Assembly: GCF_003710815.1 (NCBI RefSeq)
Contig: NZ_RHHP01000010.1
Span: forward strand, 124,001-188,000
DNA: 64,000 bases
From: Brevibacillus centrosporus
Lineage (GTDB): Bacteria; Bacillota; Bacilli; Brevibacillales; Brevibacillaceae
Direction of reading: 5' to 3'
The translations under genes and the position numbers were made by a program. A model generated the notes under the pieces. It saw only the letters and a program-made list of their open reading frames with translations. It was not told where the DNA came from and did not search any database. Numbering within the stretch: the first letter of the stretch is position 1; every line of letters begins with the position of its first letter. Below are positions 7,951 through 17,075 of this stretch, one piece after another.

Positions 7951-9198
7951 ATGCAAAAAAAGGATTACAAAGGGTATCGCGCTTATCAGTATTTGGAGCC
8001 AGGAGTTGATTTCAAAGAATTCAAGCTATCCAAAGAAACAGGCTTATTCCCTGCGTATACGATTCCATTGACGACCGCACAAGAAGAGCGGGCGAGGCGG
8101 CTTTTCGAGGAAAACGTCGTGATTTCTCTGCATGACCACATGTTTGTCGCGCCTGAGAATCTGAATGAGTTCTTCGAGTTTCGTCGGTGGGGCAGAGACA
8201 GCATGGGCTATGAAGGACTGAGTCAGTCAGGGCTCGATTGCGTGTTTGACAATCTCATGAATGGAACAGCCATGATTACTTCTCGTGCCGGGTGGAAATG
8301 GGATGACATCCTGTTTGATTTAGGCATGCGCCTATGTGATATCGCGCATCAGGACATGGTAGTGCTCGGACTCACCACAGAGGACATCCGCCAGGCGAAG
8401 AAAAATGGAAAAATCGCTTTTGTGCCATCGCTGGAGGCTTCCACGATGATCGAGAACGAGCTGGATCGTCTGGATATTCTGTACGGCTTCGGTGTTCGCT
8501 GCATGGGGATCGCCTATAGTGAAGGAAATTCGTTAGGGTACGGATTGAAGGAGAAGAACGATGGGGGACTGACGGAGTTCGGCAGACAGGCGGTGCGCCG
8601 CATGAACAAGCTGGGCATCGCTATCGATATCTCTCACTCTGGAGACAAAACCTCGTTGGATACGATTGAGACGAGCGACAAACCGATCTTCATTACCCAT
8701 GCAGGGGCGCGTTCTCTGTGGGAATCCAACCGCTTGAAGCCGGATCACATTATTCAGGCATGCGCAGAGCGTGGGGGCGTCATCGGAATTGAGGCAGCTC
8801 CTCATACGACGATGACGAAAAATCAGCCAAGGCACAATCTGGACTCTTTCATGGAGCATTTCGAGTATTGCGCGAACCTCGTGGGCATTGATCATGTCGC
8901 ATTCGGTCCAGATGTGCTGTTCGGAGACCACGTGGGCATCCACCGCGTATTTGCCAGTGCCCTGTCCATCTCAGCTGCACACGGAAAGAAAAATTTCGAG
9001 GAAGTCGATTATGTAGCAGGGATCGAAAATCCGACAGAAGCCTTCCCGAATATTGTGCGCTGGTTGATCACTCGTGGATATTCCGATGAAGATATCGCCA
9101 AAGTGATCGGCGGAAATATCATGCGCGTACTGGAAGAGGTCTGGTATGATCCGAAATCGATGAGTATAGGCAAGAAGGATGAAAAAGCTCGCGCCTGA
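7951..9198 (+). CDS. M19 (renal/membrane dipeptidase) family metallohydrolase
   Basis: Cytoplasmic dipeptidase-type hydrolase (PF01244) of 415 residues, no signal peptide. M19 enzymes cleave dipeptides and often accept C-terminal D-amino acids. Seen: SLEAST supplying the bridging Glu, IDISH and FITHAGARS supplying the two later zinc His. The usual N-terminal HxD pair reads H61-D62-H63, so the Asp ligand position is His. ATG at 7951 is chosen over GTG at 7942 because AGAAAGG lies eight bases before it. Monocistronic, from sigma-54 promoter P1 to a terminator at 9245-9297. Probable role: hydrolysis of imported dipeptides. Confidence 0.88.
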   Translation: MQKKDYKGYRAYQYLEPGVDFKEFKLSKETGLFPAYTIPLTTAQEERARRLFEENVVISLHDHMFVAPENLNEFFEFRRWGRDSMGYEGLSQSGLDCVFDNLMNGTAMITSRAGWKWDDILFDLGMRLCDIAHQDMVVLGLTTEDIRQAKKNGKIAFVPSLEASTMIENELDRLDILYGFGVRCMGIAYSEGNSLGYGLKEKNDGGLTEFGRQAVRRMNKLGIAIDISHSGDKTSLDTIETSDKPIFITHAGARSLWESNRLKPDHIIQACAERGGVIGIEAAPHTTMTKNQPRHNLDSFMEHFEYCANLVGIDHVAFGPDVLFGDHVGIHRVFASALSISAAHGKKNFEEVDYVAGIENPTEAFPNIVRWLITRGYSDEDIAKVIGGNIMRVLEEVWYDPKSMSIGKKDEKARA

Positions 9199-9244
9199 TC
9201 CATCTTCTCTTTGCTAGGTCAGTCCTAATTCGAAACGATTCATC

Positions 9245-9297
9245 CGGATAGTTCTCGCTTAGCATTTCTTCGCTAATAAGAGAGCTATCTTTCTTTA
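9245..9297 (+). terminator. Rho-independent terminator after the M19 gene
   Basis: GATAGTTCTC (9247-9256) pairs with GAGAGCTATC (9280-9289) with one G-U pair, with further pairing inside the loop, followed by TTTCTTTAT. Confidence 0.65.
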
Positions 9298-9415
9298 TCT
9301 AGCAACTTCCAGAAAAATCCAGTCACATCAAATTTTTTTTGACCCTATTAACCAGAGGAGTTCCCATACTATGATGGTAGAGAATATCCGTATGACTATC
9401 TTGGGAGGGGATACT

Positions 9416-11467
9416 GTGGATAAGCGAACCGTTCTGGTTGTGGCAAAAGATCATCGCACCCATTCTGTTTTTGCGAATCAAATCAATGATTTTTTCCAAA
9501 ATCGCATTACCATTCTCCATGAGTCGAAAATCTCCAATACTGATGAGGTTGACTTGGTTCTCGTATCGTCACCGAAAGTGATGGAGGGCTGGAACATACC
9601 AAGTGAGAAGCTCATTATTGCTAGACGAGCCATTAACATCGCCAAAATGGAAGAGCTTGTGACCCTCCCCTCGGATGTGCGTTGTCTTGTCGTCAACAAT
9701 ATGCTCGAGACCTCCTATGAAACGATTGAGCTGCTCCGAAATCTTGGCTTTCAGTTCGATATGGTGCCGTACTATCCAGGATGCAAACAGCCGATCGACG
9801 GTATTCATACGGCGATTTACGCGGAAGGAGCAGAGCTGCTGCCGCGGGGCATGCAGAAGGTCGTCAATATCGGAATTCGTCCACTCGATGTTTCTACCAT
9901 TATTGAGCTAGCCGTTCGCCTGAACACCAATGTGGACCGAGCAAATCTATATGCGGCCAGGTACATCCGGGAAATCATTGAGCACAGCAGACGTTTTTAC
10001 CGAACGTTGAATCAAATGAAAGAATTGAACAAGCATTTGGATACCATCCTCAATACCGTCCACGAAGGCATCATCACGACCGATCCCAATAAAACCATCA
10101 TTCAAATCAACCAAGCAGCGAAGAACATCCTCGGAATCTCAGACTTAAACAAAGATCTGGTAGGCAAACCCGTCGATGAGGTACTGCCATGGCTTTCCCT
10201 TCCGGAAGGCAAAGAGCAGATCGAGATCAACAAGGTGCAAGCCGTTCAGCATCTGAATCTGGTCGTGAACAACACCCCGATCACTTTGGAGGATGAAAAG
10301 ATAGGGGTTGTGACTGCGTTTCAAGACGTGACCAACATCCAGAAGGTCGAGCAGGAAGTGCGGAAGGAATTGCAGGGAAAAGGCTTATCCTCAAAATACA
10401 CGATCAAAGACATCATCGGGAAAAGTGAACGTCTTACCTCAACATTGGACGTGCTCCAAAAAATATCAGCTACGGACAAAACCGTCCTGATTCTGGGAGA
10501 GAACGGCACTGGTAAGGAATTATTTGCTCACTCTATTCACAGCCTATCGAAACGTCGAAACGGTCCCTTTTTGCCGGTGAATTTTGCAGGATTGCCCGAA
10601 TCGCTGGCGGAAAGCGAGCTGTTTGGCTACGAGGGTGGATCTTTTACGGGAGCAAAGAAGAACGGGAAGCCTGGGTTGTTCGAGCTAGCGCACAATGGGA
10701 CGTTATTTCTGGATGAGATCGGGGATGCTTCTCCCTCACTGCAAGCACTCTTGCTCCGTGTCTTGCAGGAAAAGCAGGTGATGCGAATAGGGGGGCAGCA
10801 AATCATCCCCATCGACGTTCGAATCATCGCTGCGACCAACCGCAGTCTGAAGGACCTCGTAGAGGAAGGGAAATTTCGCCAGGACTTGTACTACCGATTA
10901 TTTGTTCTGCCGCTGAGAGTACCCTCACTGCGAGAAAGAAGAGAAGACATTCCGCTTCTCGTCGACCATTTTATCCGAGAAAATACCGTCGTGAAAGTAC
11001 AGATGGAGCCCGCTGTCATGCATCGTCTTCTCACCTACGATTGGCCCGGGAATGTACGGGAGCTCAACAGCGTGGTGCAATATATGACGAGTGTAATGAC
11101 TGGAAGCACCATCACGGAGAATGATCTTCCCGAACAGTTCCGGGAAACGGAGCAGCTGGTGAGGGAAACCAAACGCGGGGACATGGAGGAGCTGGAGGCC
11201 AAAGGAGAGCTGTTAAGCTTCTTTGTCATACTGGAATGTCTGGAGCAGGCAAAAAGTAGATTGGAATGTGTAGGGAGAGGAAAAATCGTAGAATTCGCCT
11301 CGCGAAAAGGCGTGCCGATAACGGATCAGCAAGTGCGCCATCGGATGGATAGCTTAAAAGATCTCGGCTACATTTTTTCAGGGCGAAGGGGGCAAGGCAG
11401 CCGTATCACGGACAAAGGTTTGCATATGCTCTCTATGATGAAGCAATCGATGGAGCTGCGTGCGTAA
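9416..11467 (+). CDS. Sigma-54-dependent transcriptional activator (PAS, AAA+, winged-helix-like C-terminus)
   Basis: Enhancer-binding protein of 683 residues that should use ATP hydrolysis to open sigma-54 holoenzyme complexes. Domains: an N-terminal region without recognised family (about 1-190), PAS (about 207-315), AAA+ core with Walker A GENGTGKE (361-368), sigma-54 contact loop GSFTGA (408-413; consensus GAFTGA), Walker B LFLDEIGD (430-437) and WPGNVRELNS. The C-terminus (about 620-675) resembles a winged helix, not the usual Fis-type HTH. GTG at 9416 is preferred to ATG at 9371 because GGGAGGGG precedes it by five bases. It is the likely activator of P1-P4. Confidence 0.9.
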   Translation: MDKRTVLVVAKDHRTHSVFANQINDFFQNRITILHESKISNTDEVDLVLVSSPKVMEGWNIPSEKLIIARRAINIAKMEELVTLPSDVRCLVVNNMLETSYETIELLRNLGFQFDMVPYYPGCKQPIDGIHTAIYAEGAELLPRGMQKVVNIGIRPLDVSTIIELAVRLNTNVDRANLYAARYIREIIEHSRRFYRTLNQMKELNKHLDTILNTVHEGIITTDPNKTIIQINQAAKNILGISDLNKDLVGKPVDEVLPWLSLPEGKEQIEINKVQAVQHLNLVVNNTPITLEDEKIGVVTAFQDVTNIQKVEQEVRKELQGKGLSSKYTIKDIIGKSERLTSTLDVLQKISATDKTVLILGENGTGKELFAHSIHSLSKRRNGPFLPVNFAGLPESLAESELFGYEGGSFTGAKKNGKPGLFELAHNGTLFLDEIGDASPSLQALLLRVLQEKQVMRIGGQQIIPIDVRIIAATNRSLKDLVEEGKFRQDLYYRLFVLPLRVPSLRERREDIPLLVDHFIRENTVVKVQMEPAVMHRLLTYDWPGNVRELNSVVQYMTSVMTGSTITENDLPEQFRETEQLVRETKRGDMEELEAKGELLSFFVILECLEQAKSRLECVGRGKIVEFASRKGVPITDQQVRHRMDSLKDLGYIFSGRRGQGSRITDKGLHMLSMMKQSMELRA

Positions 11468-11516
11468 ATACGGTTCCGAATATTCAAAAGATTTATGAGA
11501 GAAAGGAATGATTGCT

Positions 11517-12071
11517 TTGGTTCATACCGAGAATGCGGAGTGGCACAACGTCATGAACATGATCATAAATGTGCGAAGCTACCTGGAAGCACCCGTACCA
11601 GAGCAGGCTTTGAATGAAGTATTCCATGCCTTTACATTAGGGCCGTCCTTGGCGAATACACAGCCTTGGGAGCTGCTGCTGGTCACGACATCCGAAGAGA
11701 GGGAGAAGCTGATAGCCGCCACACTGGATCCCTTTCTGTCGCCAGATAGCTACGGAGGGCAAGCGTGGTTGAAGAGCGCACCTGTCATCGTAGTGGTGAT
11801 GCTTGAAAAGAGAAGGGCTTTGGTACGGCTAGGGGAGCGAGGCGAAATCTTTGCGATTCAAGATACGTTTAGCGCCATCCAGAACGCGCGCTTGTCTGCT
11901 GCTGTTCATGGCCTCAGTACGTCGGTCATTCGGGAATTTGACCCGCAAATCCTGCACAAAAACTTGGAACTGCCCTGGTACATAGAGCCAATTGCGATTC
12001 TTACTATCGGCTACAGCGAGGAAGAAAAGGAAATTCCGCCGCGACTGACCGTTGCCGAGATCTTCACGTAA
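11517..12071 (+). CDS. Nitroreductase-family protein 1
   Basis: Flavin reductase-fold protein of 184 residues (PF00881 type). The family N-terminal signature is recognisable but degenerate: NVRSYLEAPVPEQALNEV in place of the usual RRSxR start, then GPSLANTQPWE. It lacks the strong glycine-rich C-terminal segment of classical enzymes. Start TTG at 11517 is chosen because GAAAGGAA lies eight bases upstream; the ATG at 11508 abuts that site. It follows the sigma-54 activator and precedes a second family member by 14 bases. Two adjacent paralogues could form a heterodimer; substrate unknown. Confidence 0.75.
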   Translation: MVHTENAEWHNVMNMIINVRSYLEAPVPEQALNEVFHAFTLGPSLANTQPWELLLVTTSEEREKLIAATLDPFLSPDSYGGQAWLKSAPVIVVVMLEKRRALVRLGERGEIFAIQDTFSAIQNARLSAAVHGLSTSVIREFDPQILHKNLELPWYIEPIAILTIGYSEEEKEIPPRLTVAEIFT

Positions 12072-12085
12072 AGGACGTGGACAGG

Positions 12086-12664
12086 ATGAAATCAGAATCG
12101 TGTTACCCCATTCCTGCGATTTTTGAGCGTGTAAGCAAACGAAAGTTCACCCAACAACCTATTGCACCCGAAATGCTCGAGCAGCTTTTGCTGGCAGCCA
12201 CACGGGCACCTTCCAGTGGCAACATGCAGCCTTGGGAGTTCATCGTGATAGATGAACCCGACAAAAAGCAGGAAATTGTGCGCTCCACCTACAGCGGCTA
12301 CTTTTCCAAAGGGAAAAACTATCAATACTGGATCGCCGACGCTGCAGTGGTGATTGTCGCTTGCACGAACGTAAAGCGGACGGCTGCCCGTTACGGCCCT
12401 GCAGGAGCGGAGTGGGCGATGATCGATACGGCGGCGGCTGTCCAAAATCTTCTGTTAACCGCTACCGCTTTGGGTTTGTCCGGCTGCTGGGTAGGAGGGA
12501 TCAACGAGCAGGCGATCAAAGCAAGCCTTCAGATCCCCGAGTACGTCCGGATCATCGGACTTTTGCCCATTGGTTATTCCGTGGAAGAAGCTGCTCCCAA
12601 AAGCCGTCTGCCGCTCAAGTGGGTGACTCACCATAACACCTATGACGTTCCTTTTTACGATTAG
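12086..12664 (+). CDS. Nitroreductase-family protein 2
   Basis: FMN-dependent nitroreductase-type oxidoreductase of 192 residues, closer to the classical pattern than its neighbour: RVSKRKFTQQPI, APSSGNMQPWEFIVI, then DTAAAVQNLLLTATALGLSG and a C-terminal LPIGY. Family members are dimers reducing nitro, quinone or enone groups; some oxidise cyclic dipeptides (AlbA type), which would be interesting here but is only a possibility. The ATG at 12086 is preferred to GTG at 12077 by spacing from AAAGGA. Its last codons overlap the putative activator site for promoter P2. Confidence 0.85.
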   Translation: MKSESCYPIPAIFERVSKRKFTQQPIAPEMLEQLLLAATRAPSSGNMQPWEFIVIDEPDKKQEIVRSTYSGYFSKGKNYQYWIADAAVVIVACTNVKRTAARYGPAGAEWAMIDTAAAVQNLLLTATALGLSGCWVGGINEQAIKASLQIPEYVRIIGLLPIGYSVEEAAPKSRLPLKWVTHHNTYDVPFYD

Positions 12665-12685
12665 GTTCCCGCTCACACCCTAAGA
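12661..12685. promoter_or_regulatory. Putative activator-binding element upstream of sigma-54 promoter P2
   Basis: TTAGGTTC (12661-12668) and the inverted core CACCCTAAGA (12676-12685, whose complement reads TCTTAGGGTG) lie 55-80 bases upstream of the -24 box and overlap the end of the preceding gene. Confidence 0.55.
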
Positions 12686-12739
12686 CACCACAATCCCCCT
12701 CCAAAAAACGAAATTCAGGCGCTTTTCAGCATGTTTTGA

Positions 12740-12757
12740 TTGGCATAGACTTTGCAA
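12740..12757 (+). promoter_or_regulatory. Sigma-54 promoter P2 (M20 + M28 unit)
   Basis: TTGGCATAGACTTTGCAA has GG at 12742-12743 and GC at 12754-12755, a 12-base spacing. Both boxes are near consensus. It lies 28 bases before the M20 start codon. Confidence 0.82.
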
Positions 12758-12784
12758 TTATTCATCCTCGAGGAGGGGTAACGC

Positions 12785-14020
12785 ATGAATGAAACGAAAA
12801 CGCAGGAGCTATTCCAGGTGGTCGAAGAGATGAGACCGCAGATCATTACATTTCTTCAAAGCCTGGTCCAAATCCCAAGTGAAAATCCACCGGGAAACTA
12901 CGTGGAAATATGTGATTTCTTAGAGAAAGGGCTGACGGAGTTAGGGTTTGAAGTGCAAGTCATCTCTGTGCCAGATGGTTTGACCCAGGCGGCAGGCTTG
13001 AGTACTCCGCGCAAGAATGTCGTGGCCATCCTGCGCGGCTCGGGTGGGGGAAGGAACCTGATTTTTAACTCCCATCTCGATACCGTTCCAGCTGGAGATC
13101 CTGCGCAGTGGGATTATCCTCCCTTTTCCGGAGCGATTGCGAATGGGCGTATCTACGGGAGAGGTGCGACCGATTCCAAGGGAAGATTGAGCGCGTACAT
13201 CATGGCTGCTGTCGCATTGGCAAAAACCGATATTGCGCGAAAAGGGGACGTCATCATAGCGGCGACCTGCGACGAGGAAACAGGCGGTATCTTGGGTGCA
13301 GGCTATATCAATCAGAACGGGCATGTACACGGAGACATGGTGATCGTAGAAGGCTACAGCAATCACATTGTGCGGGCGATGGCAGGCGTTTTGCAGCTAA
13401 AAATCGTCACGGAGGGCATCCCGGCTCATGCCGGCTATAAATGGAAAGGGTTAAACGCTGTAGAAAAGATGGCAAAGGTCGTACAGGGGCTGGAAAAATT
13501 ACAGGAGGAGCTCGAGGGAGAGCCTTCCTCTATTCCCGGGATGAAGTATACAACTGTCAATATCGGTACGATCCAGGGAGGAACAAAGGTCAATGTTGTC
13601 CCCGCATCATGTGAGATCGAAGTAGATTTCCGTGTCATTCCCGAGCATAGCCTCGATTCACTCTATGGTCGTGTAGAGGCGATCCTTCAGTCATTAGAGC
13701 TTGAAGACCCCACCTTTAAAGCCAAGCTCACGCGCATTACTGACTTTCAGACAGAGCCAACCATCACTGATGAAAATTCGCCGCTCATTTCCGAGCTCCA
13801 GCAGGCCGTCCAAGAAGTAACGGGACGTACCTTGCCTGTAGTTGGAATTTTGGCACAAGCAGATACGCGCTGGTTCATCCAGAATGGCATACCCGGCATC
13901 AATTTCGGGCCCGGCACCAGCGAGAACAGCATCCATGGCTTTAATGAATGTATGGAAATCGAAGACTTGATTCAGACGACGAAGATCCTTACCGTCCTCA
14001 CGAAAAACATCGTCGGCTGA
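12785..14020 (+). CDS. M20 family metallopeptidase (ArgE/DapE/CPG2 type), canonical active site
   Basis: Zinc-dependent aminoacylase or peptidase of 411 residues, cytoplasmic. The catalytic set is intact: SHLDTVPAGDP gives the first His and Asp, GRGATDSKG the bridging Asp, CDEETGG the Glu-Glu pair, and GTSENSIHGFNE the last His. The dimerisation domain is the central third. First gene after promoter P2; GAGGAGGGG precedes the ATG. It is followed 49 bases later by an M28 gene in the same unit. Likely role: cleaving N-acyl or peptide bonds of imported compounds. Specificity cannot be set from sequence. Confidence 0.9.
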   Translation: MNETKTQELFQVVEEMRPQIITFLQSLVQIPSENPPGNYVEICDFLEKGLTELGFEVQVISVPDGLTQAAGLSTPRKNVVAILRGSGGGRNLIFNSHLDTVPAGDPAQWDYPPFSGAIANGRIYGRGATDSKGRLSAYIMAAVALAKTDIARKGDVIIAATCDEETGGILGAGYINQNGHVHGDMVIVEGYSNHIVRAMAGVLQLKIVTEGIPAHAGYKWKGLNAVEKMAKVVQGLEKLQEELEGEPSSIPGMKYTTVNIGTIQGGTKVNVVPASCEIEVDFRVIPEHSLDSLYGRVEAILQSLELEDPTFKAKLTRITDFQTEPTITDENSPLISELQQAVQEVTGRTLPVVGILAQADTRWFIQNGIPGINFGPGTSENSIHGFNECMEIEDLIQTTKILTVLTKNIVG

Positions 14021-14069
14021 TTGCTCCTATCCGAATGCTTTTAAAATCGAAAAGGAAAGAGGACCGTAT

Positions 14070-15812
14070 ATGAACCAATGGCAGACGCTCATTCCAGAGG
14101 AACACCTGCTTCTGCAGGTTAACAAAAGCAAGCTGATGGAGTTTACGCAGACCATTTCCAAAGAAGTGCGTCTGTCCGGCTCCGAAGAAGAGCTGCGTGC
14201 TTTCCACTATGTCAAAGAAACATTAGAAGAGATGGGTGTAGAAACACAGCTGCATTTTCACCAGGCGTATATCAGCTTGCCCGTCAAGTCCCACCTCACC
14301 GTGGCCGATCAACCGATTCCCTCCATCACCCATTCGATGGGGCAATCCGTCAATCATTTGGAGGCTGAGCTCGTTTATGCGGCCTCTGGCACTTCACAGG
14401 ATTATCAAAGGCTGGAGGTTGTAGGCAAAATCGTGCTACTGGATGGTTTAGCTACACCCATTGCCGTGAAAACAGCAGAGGAGCAGGGAGCGATTGGGGC
14501 TGTCTTTATCAATGCGACCTATACCCACGAGATGATCGTCTCTACCGTCTGGGGAACTCCGACCCTCGAGAACAAGGGACTGCTCCCAAGCATCCCAGTG
14601 GTGTCGGTCACGATCGAAACGGGCGCAGTAATCAAGAACTACCTGGCAGAAGGGAAAAGCATATGTACGATTTCGACTGTGGTAGAAACGGGTATTCGCA
14701 CCATTCCTACCCTCATCGCGGACATCAAAGGGCAAGCCGAGCCGGATAAATTCGTGCTCTTTAGCGGGCACATCGACTCCTGGCACTACGGGGCGATGGA
14801 TAACGGGACGGCCAACGCTGCTATGCTGGAGGTGGCGCGTATTCTCTCCACCCAGCGCTCCCAACTGAAACGGACACTGCGTCTCGCCTTTTGGTCCGGT
14901 CATTCTCACGGTCGTTATGCAGGCTCTGCCTGGTATTGCGACACGAACTGGGAGGATTTGCGGGAGAATTGCCTCCTGCATCTGAATATCGATTCCGTCG
15001 GGGCGATGGATGCAACCGTTCTGACCGAAGCCAATACGATGCGAGAAACGCGAAAGCTTGCAAACGATGTCATAAGCCTGGTCGCCGATCAGGAATTTAC
15101 GGGCTCGCGCTTTGGGCGCTCTGGGGATCAGTCGTTCTGGGGGACGGGAACACCTTCCCTTTTCATGGGCCTCTCTGAACAAGAACCTTCCGAGGATCCC
15201 GCCGCAAAAGCCTTCAGTCAGCTTTTTGGATCGGGGAAATCAGGAGGGTTTGGCTGGTGGTGGCATACGACGGAAGACACGATGGATAAAATTGATCCTG
15301 AGCTTTTGGAGAGGGATTGCAAAATCTACTTGTCCATTGTCTGGCGTTCTTTGACGAGTCCACTCTATCCAATCGACCAGCTGGAAGCGATTGCTGACAT
15401 TGAGGGAAGCGTCCAGAAATGGCAGGTGAAAGCAGGGAATCGCTTTGATTTGTCGTCCACGCTTGCACGGATTGAGAGTGTGAAAGCAAGCCTGCTGGAG
15501 CTAAAGGACGAAATGAAGATAGCTGTAAAGGAAGAGAAGGTAACACTCATCAATCACTGCCTGCTGGAGCTTTCCAGTTATCTGGTTCCACTCAACTACG
15601 TAAAGGGCAGTATCTACGAGCATGACTTGGCTCTGAAGCAGCCAGCCGTTCCGAAGTTCTCTGATCTCGAGCTGCTGGTGCAAACCACACCGGATCAGCC
15701 AGAGTATTACTTTCTGCTGACATCCCTGCAAAGGAAGCGAAATGAAGTCAATTATGCGCTGAAGCAAGCAAATCGGCTGGTGCAGGAAACACTCCGGTGC
15801 TTGCGAAAATGA
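14070..15812 (+). CDS. M28-family hydrolase with PA domain, paralogue 1 (divergent)
   Basis: A 580-residue member of the M28 aminopeptidase-fold superfamily with a PA-type insertion (about 90-230). The metal motif SGHIDSWHYGAMDNGT and the C-terminal WWHTTEDTMDKID match M28 ligands, but where M28 enzymes carry a Glu-Glu pair this protein reads WSGHSHGRYAGS. No signal peptide, so cytoplasmic. It is the most diverged of five paralogues in the window and pairs with the M20 gene in the P2 unit, which ends at the terminator just downstream. Probable role in degrading imported peptides or derivatives; whether it is a peptidase at all is uncertain. Confidence 0.85.
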   Translation: MNQWQTLIPEEHLLLQVNKSKLMEFTQTISKEVRLSGSEEELRAFHYVKETLEEMGVETQLHFHQAYISLPVKSHLTVADQPIPSITHSMGQSVNHLEAELVYAASGTSQDYQRLEVVGKIVLLDGLATPIAVKTAEEQGAIGAVFINATYTHEMIVSTVWGTPTLENKGLLPSIPVVSVTIETGAVIKNYLAEGKSICTISTVVETGIRTIPTLIADIKGQAEPDKFVLFSGHIDSWHYGAMDNGTANAAMLEVARILSTQRSQLKRTLRLAFWSGHSHGRYAGSAWYCDTNWEDLRENCLLHLNIDSVGAMDATVLTEANTMRETRKLANDVISLVADQEFTGSRFGRSGDQSFWGTGTPSLFMGLSEQEPSEDPAAKAFSQLFGSGKSGGFGWWWHTTEDTMDKIDPELLERDCKIYLSIVWRSLTSPLYPIDQLEAIADIEGSVQKWQVKAGNRFDLSSTLARIESVKASLLELKDEMKIAVKEEKVTLINHCLLELSSYLVPLNYVKGSIYEHDLALKQPAVPKFSDLELLVQTTPDQPEYYFLLTSLQRKRNEVNYALKQANRLVQETLRCLRK

Positions 15813-15820
15813 AACGAGCA

Positions 15821-15880
15821 AAAAAAGCTGTTCCCGGCAGATTCGTTCCGCTGCTGGGGACAGCTTTTTTCTCTTTTTCC
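15821..15880 (+). terminator. Rho-independent terminator of the P2 unit
   Basis: AAAAAAGCTGTTCCCGGCAG (15821-15840) pairs, with small mismatches, with CTGCTGGGGACAGCTTTTTT (15851-15870); a further T-rich stretch follows. Confidence 0.88.
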
Positions 15881-15899
15881 GAGATTCGAACACAACTGT

Positions 15900-15945
15900 T
15901 CTTAGGGTCATTTGGGGTCTGCCATCCAACCATGCCTGAACCTAA
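15900..15945. promoter_or_regulatory. Putative activator-binding element upstream of sigma-54 promoter P3
   Basis: TCTTAGGGTC (15900-15909) and TTTGGGGTC (15911-15919) form a near-direct repeat, and AACCTAA (15939-15945) is an inverted core. The 20-base block from 15900 matches the block at 29471 at about 15 of 20 positions. Confidence 0.58.
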
Positions 15946-16013
15946 TGGGCCGTCTTCAATTATCCCGGACGCAAAAAGGAGGGTAGTAGCACGATTTCCC
16001 ACGATGAAACCAT

Positions 16014-16031
16014 CTGGCATAGTCCTTGCTA
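16014..16031 (+). promoter_or_regulatory. Sigma-54 promoter P3 (importer 1 and peptidase operon)
   Basis: CTGGCATAGTCCTTGCTA has GG at 16016-16017 and GC at 16028-16029, 12 bases apart. Both -24 and -12 boxes fit well. It lies 50 bases before the first ATPase gene. Confidence 0.85.
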
Positions 16032-16079
16032 TTAAACCAAGGTAACGATAGAAGATGTCGTTTCACAGGGGGGGAAGTC

Positions 16080-17075
16080 ATGTCTCGAGACAAGCCAAAA
16101 GTACTGGAAGTCAAACATGTGAAAACGCGGATCAAGATGGAGAGCAAGGAGTACGCCATCATCGAGGAAATTGATTTCCACGTGGATAGCAAAGAGACGG
16201 TAGGGATCGTCGGGGAATCAGGCTGTGGAAAAAGCATGACGGCCTTGTCCATCATGGGGCTCTTGCCAGAAAACGCCAGTGTAAGCGAGGGAGAGATTCG
16301 CTTGCAGGGCACCAATTTGCTTACGATCAGCAAGGACGCCTATCGGAAAAAACGGGGAAAAGAGATGTCGATGATTTTCCAGGAGCCGATGTCTTCTTTG
16401 AATCCGGTGTATACCATCGGCTTTCAACTAATCGAGCTGTTACGAGAGCACACCACGATGAGCAAGGCAAAGGCGAAAAAGAAAGCCATCGAAATGCTCC
16501 AGACCGTCGGGATTCCCAGACCGCATGAGGTCATCGACGAATACCCGCATCAGCTCTCCGGTGGAATGAGGCAGCGGGTGATGATTGCCATGGGGCTCGC
16601 CTGCAATCCCGATATCTTAATTGCGGATGAACCAACGACGGCTCTCGATGTTACGATACAGGCCCAGATCCTCGAGCTGATGAAAAGACTGCAGGAACAG
16701 TTTGACATGGCGATCTTGCTCATTACGCATGACCTTGGTGTCGTCGCAGAGGTTTGCGACCGAGTCATCGTCATGTACGCTGGACAGATTGTCGAGGAAG
16801 CACCGGTTCTCACACTGTTTGAATCCCCCAACCATCCCTATACAAAAGGACTGATTGCTTCGACTCCCAAAATCGGGGAAGGAAAGGAGCGCTTACATAC
16901 GATCGAGGGAACCGTACCTCAGCTTTCTGAAATGCCCAAAGGCTGCCGCTTTGCCACACGCTGTTCGGAAGTGACGGAGCGCTGTATCCGAGAATCCCCG
17001 CCGCTGGTAGAGCTATCTGAGCAAGTCAGATGCCGCTGCTGGTTATATCCGAAAACGAGTGGGGTGTCTGTATGA
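16080..17075 (+). CDS. Peptide ABC transporter ATP-binding protein (DppD/OppD type), importer 1
   Basis: Cytoplasmic ATPase of a Dpp/Opp-type peptide importer, 331 residues. Walker A is GESGCGKS at 45-52, with signature LSGGMRQR, Walker [13 protein letters not shown] and the C-terminal oligopeptide-transporter domain with its Cys-rich segment (GCRFATRC to CRCW). The real start is ATG 16080 with AGGGGGGG just upstream; the frame is open further, but the upstream codons overlap the sigma-54 promoter. Its stop overlaps the next ATG (ATGA). First gene of the P3 operon, whose order is D-F-A-B-C, unlike the usual A-B-C-D-F order. Confidence 0.95.
   Translation: MSRDKPKVLEVKHVKTRIKMESKEYAIIEEIDFHVDSKETVGIVGESGCGKSMTALSIMGLLPENASVSEGEIRLQGTNLLTISKDAYRKKRGKEMSMIFQEPMSSLNPVYTIGFQLIELLREHTTMSKAKAKKKAIEMLQTVGIPRPHEVIDEYPHQLSGGMRQRVMIAMGLACNPDILIADEPTTALDVTIQAQILELMKRLQEQFDMAILLITHDLGVVAEVCDRVIVMYAGQIVEEAPVLTLFESPNHPYTKGLIASTPKIGEGKERLHTIEGTVPQLSEMPKGCRFATRCSEVTERCIRESPPLVELSEQVRCRCWLYPKTSGVSV

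Noticed and set aside
14448-15182. A 244-codon minus-strand frame opposite M28 paralogue 1
   Set aside because: Arg/Gly/His-rich shadow translation with no start signal, opposite a well-supported gene.
16026-16079. Upstream extension of the first importer 1 ATPase gene
   Set aside because: The extension overlaps the sigma-54 -12 box, and the internal ATG at 16080 has a far better ribosome binding site.
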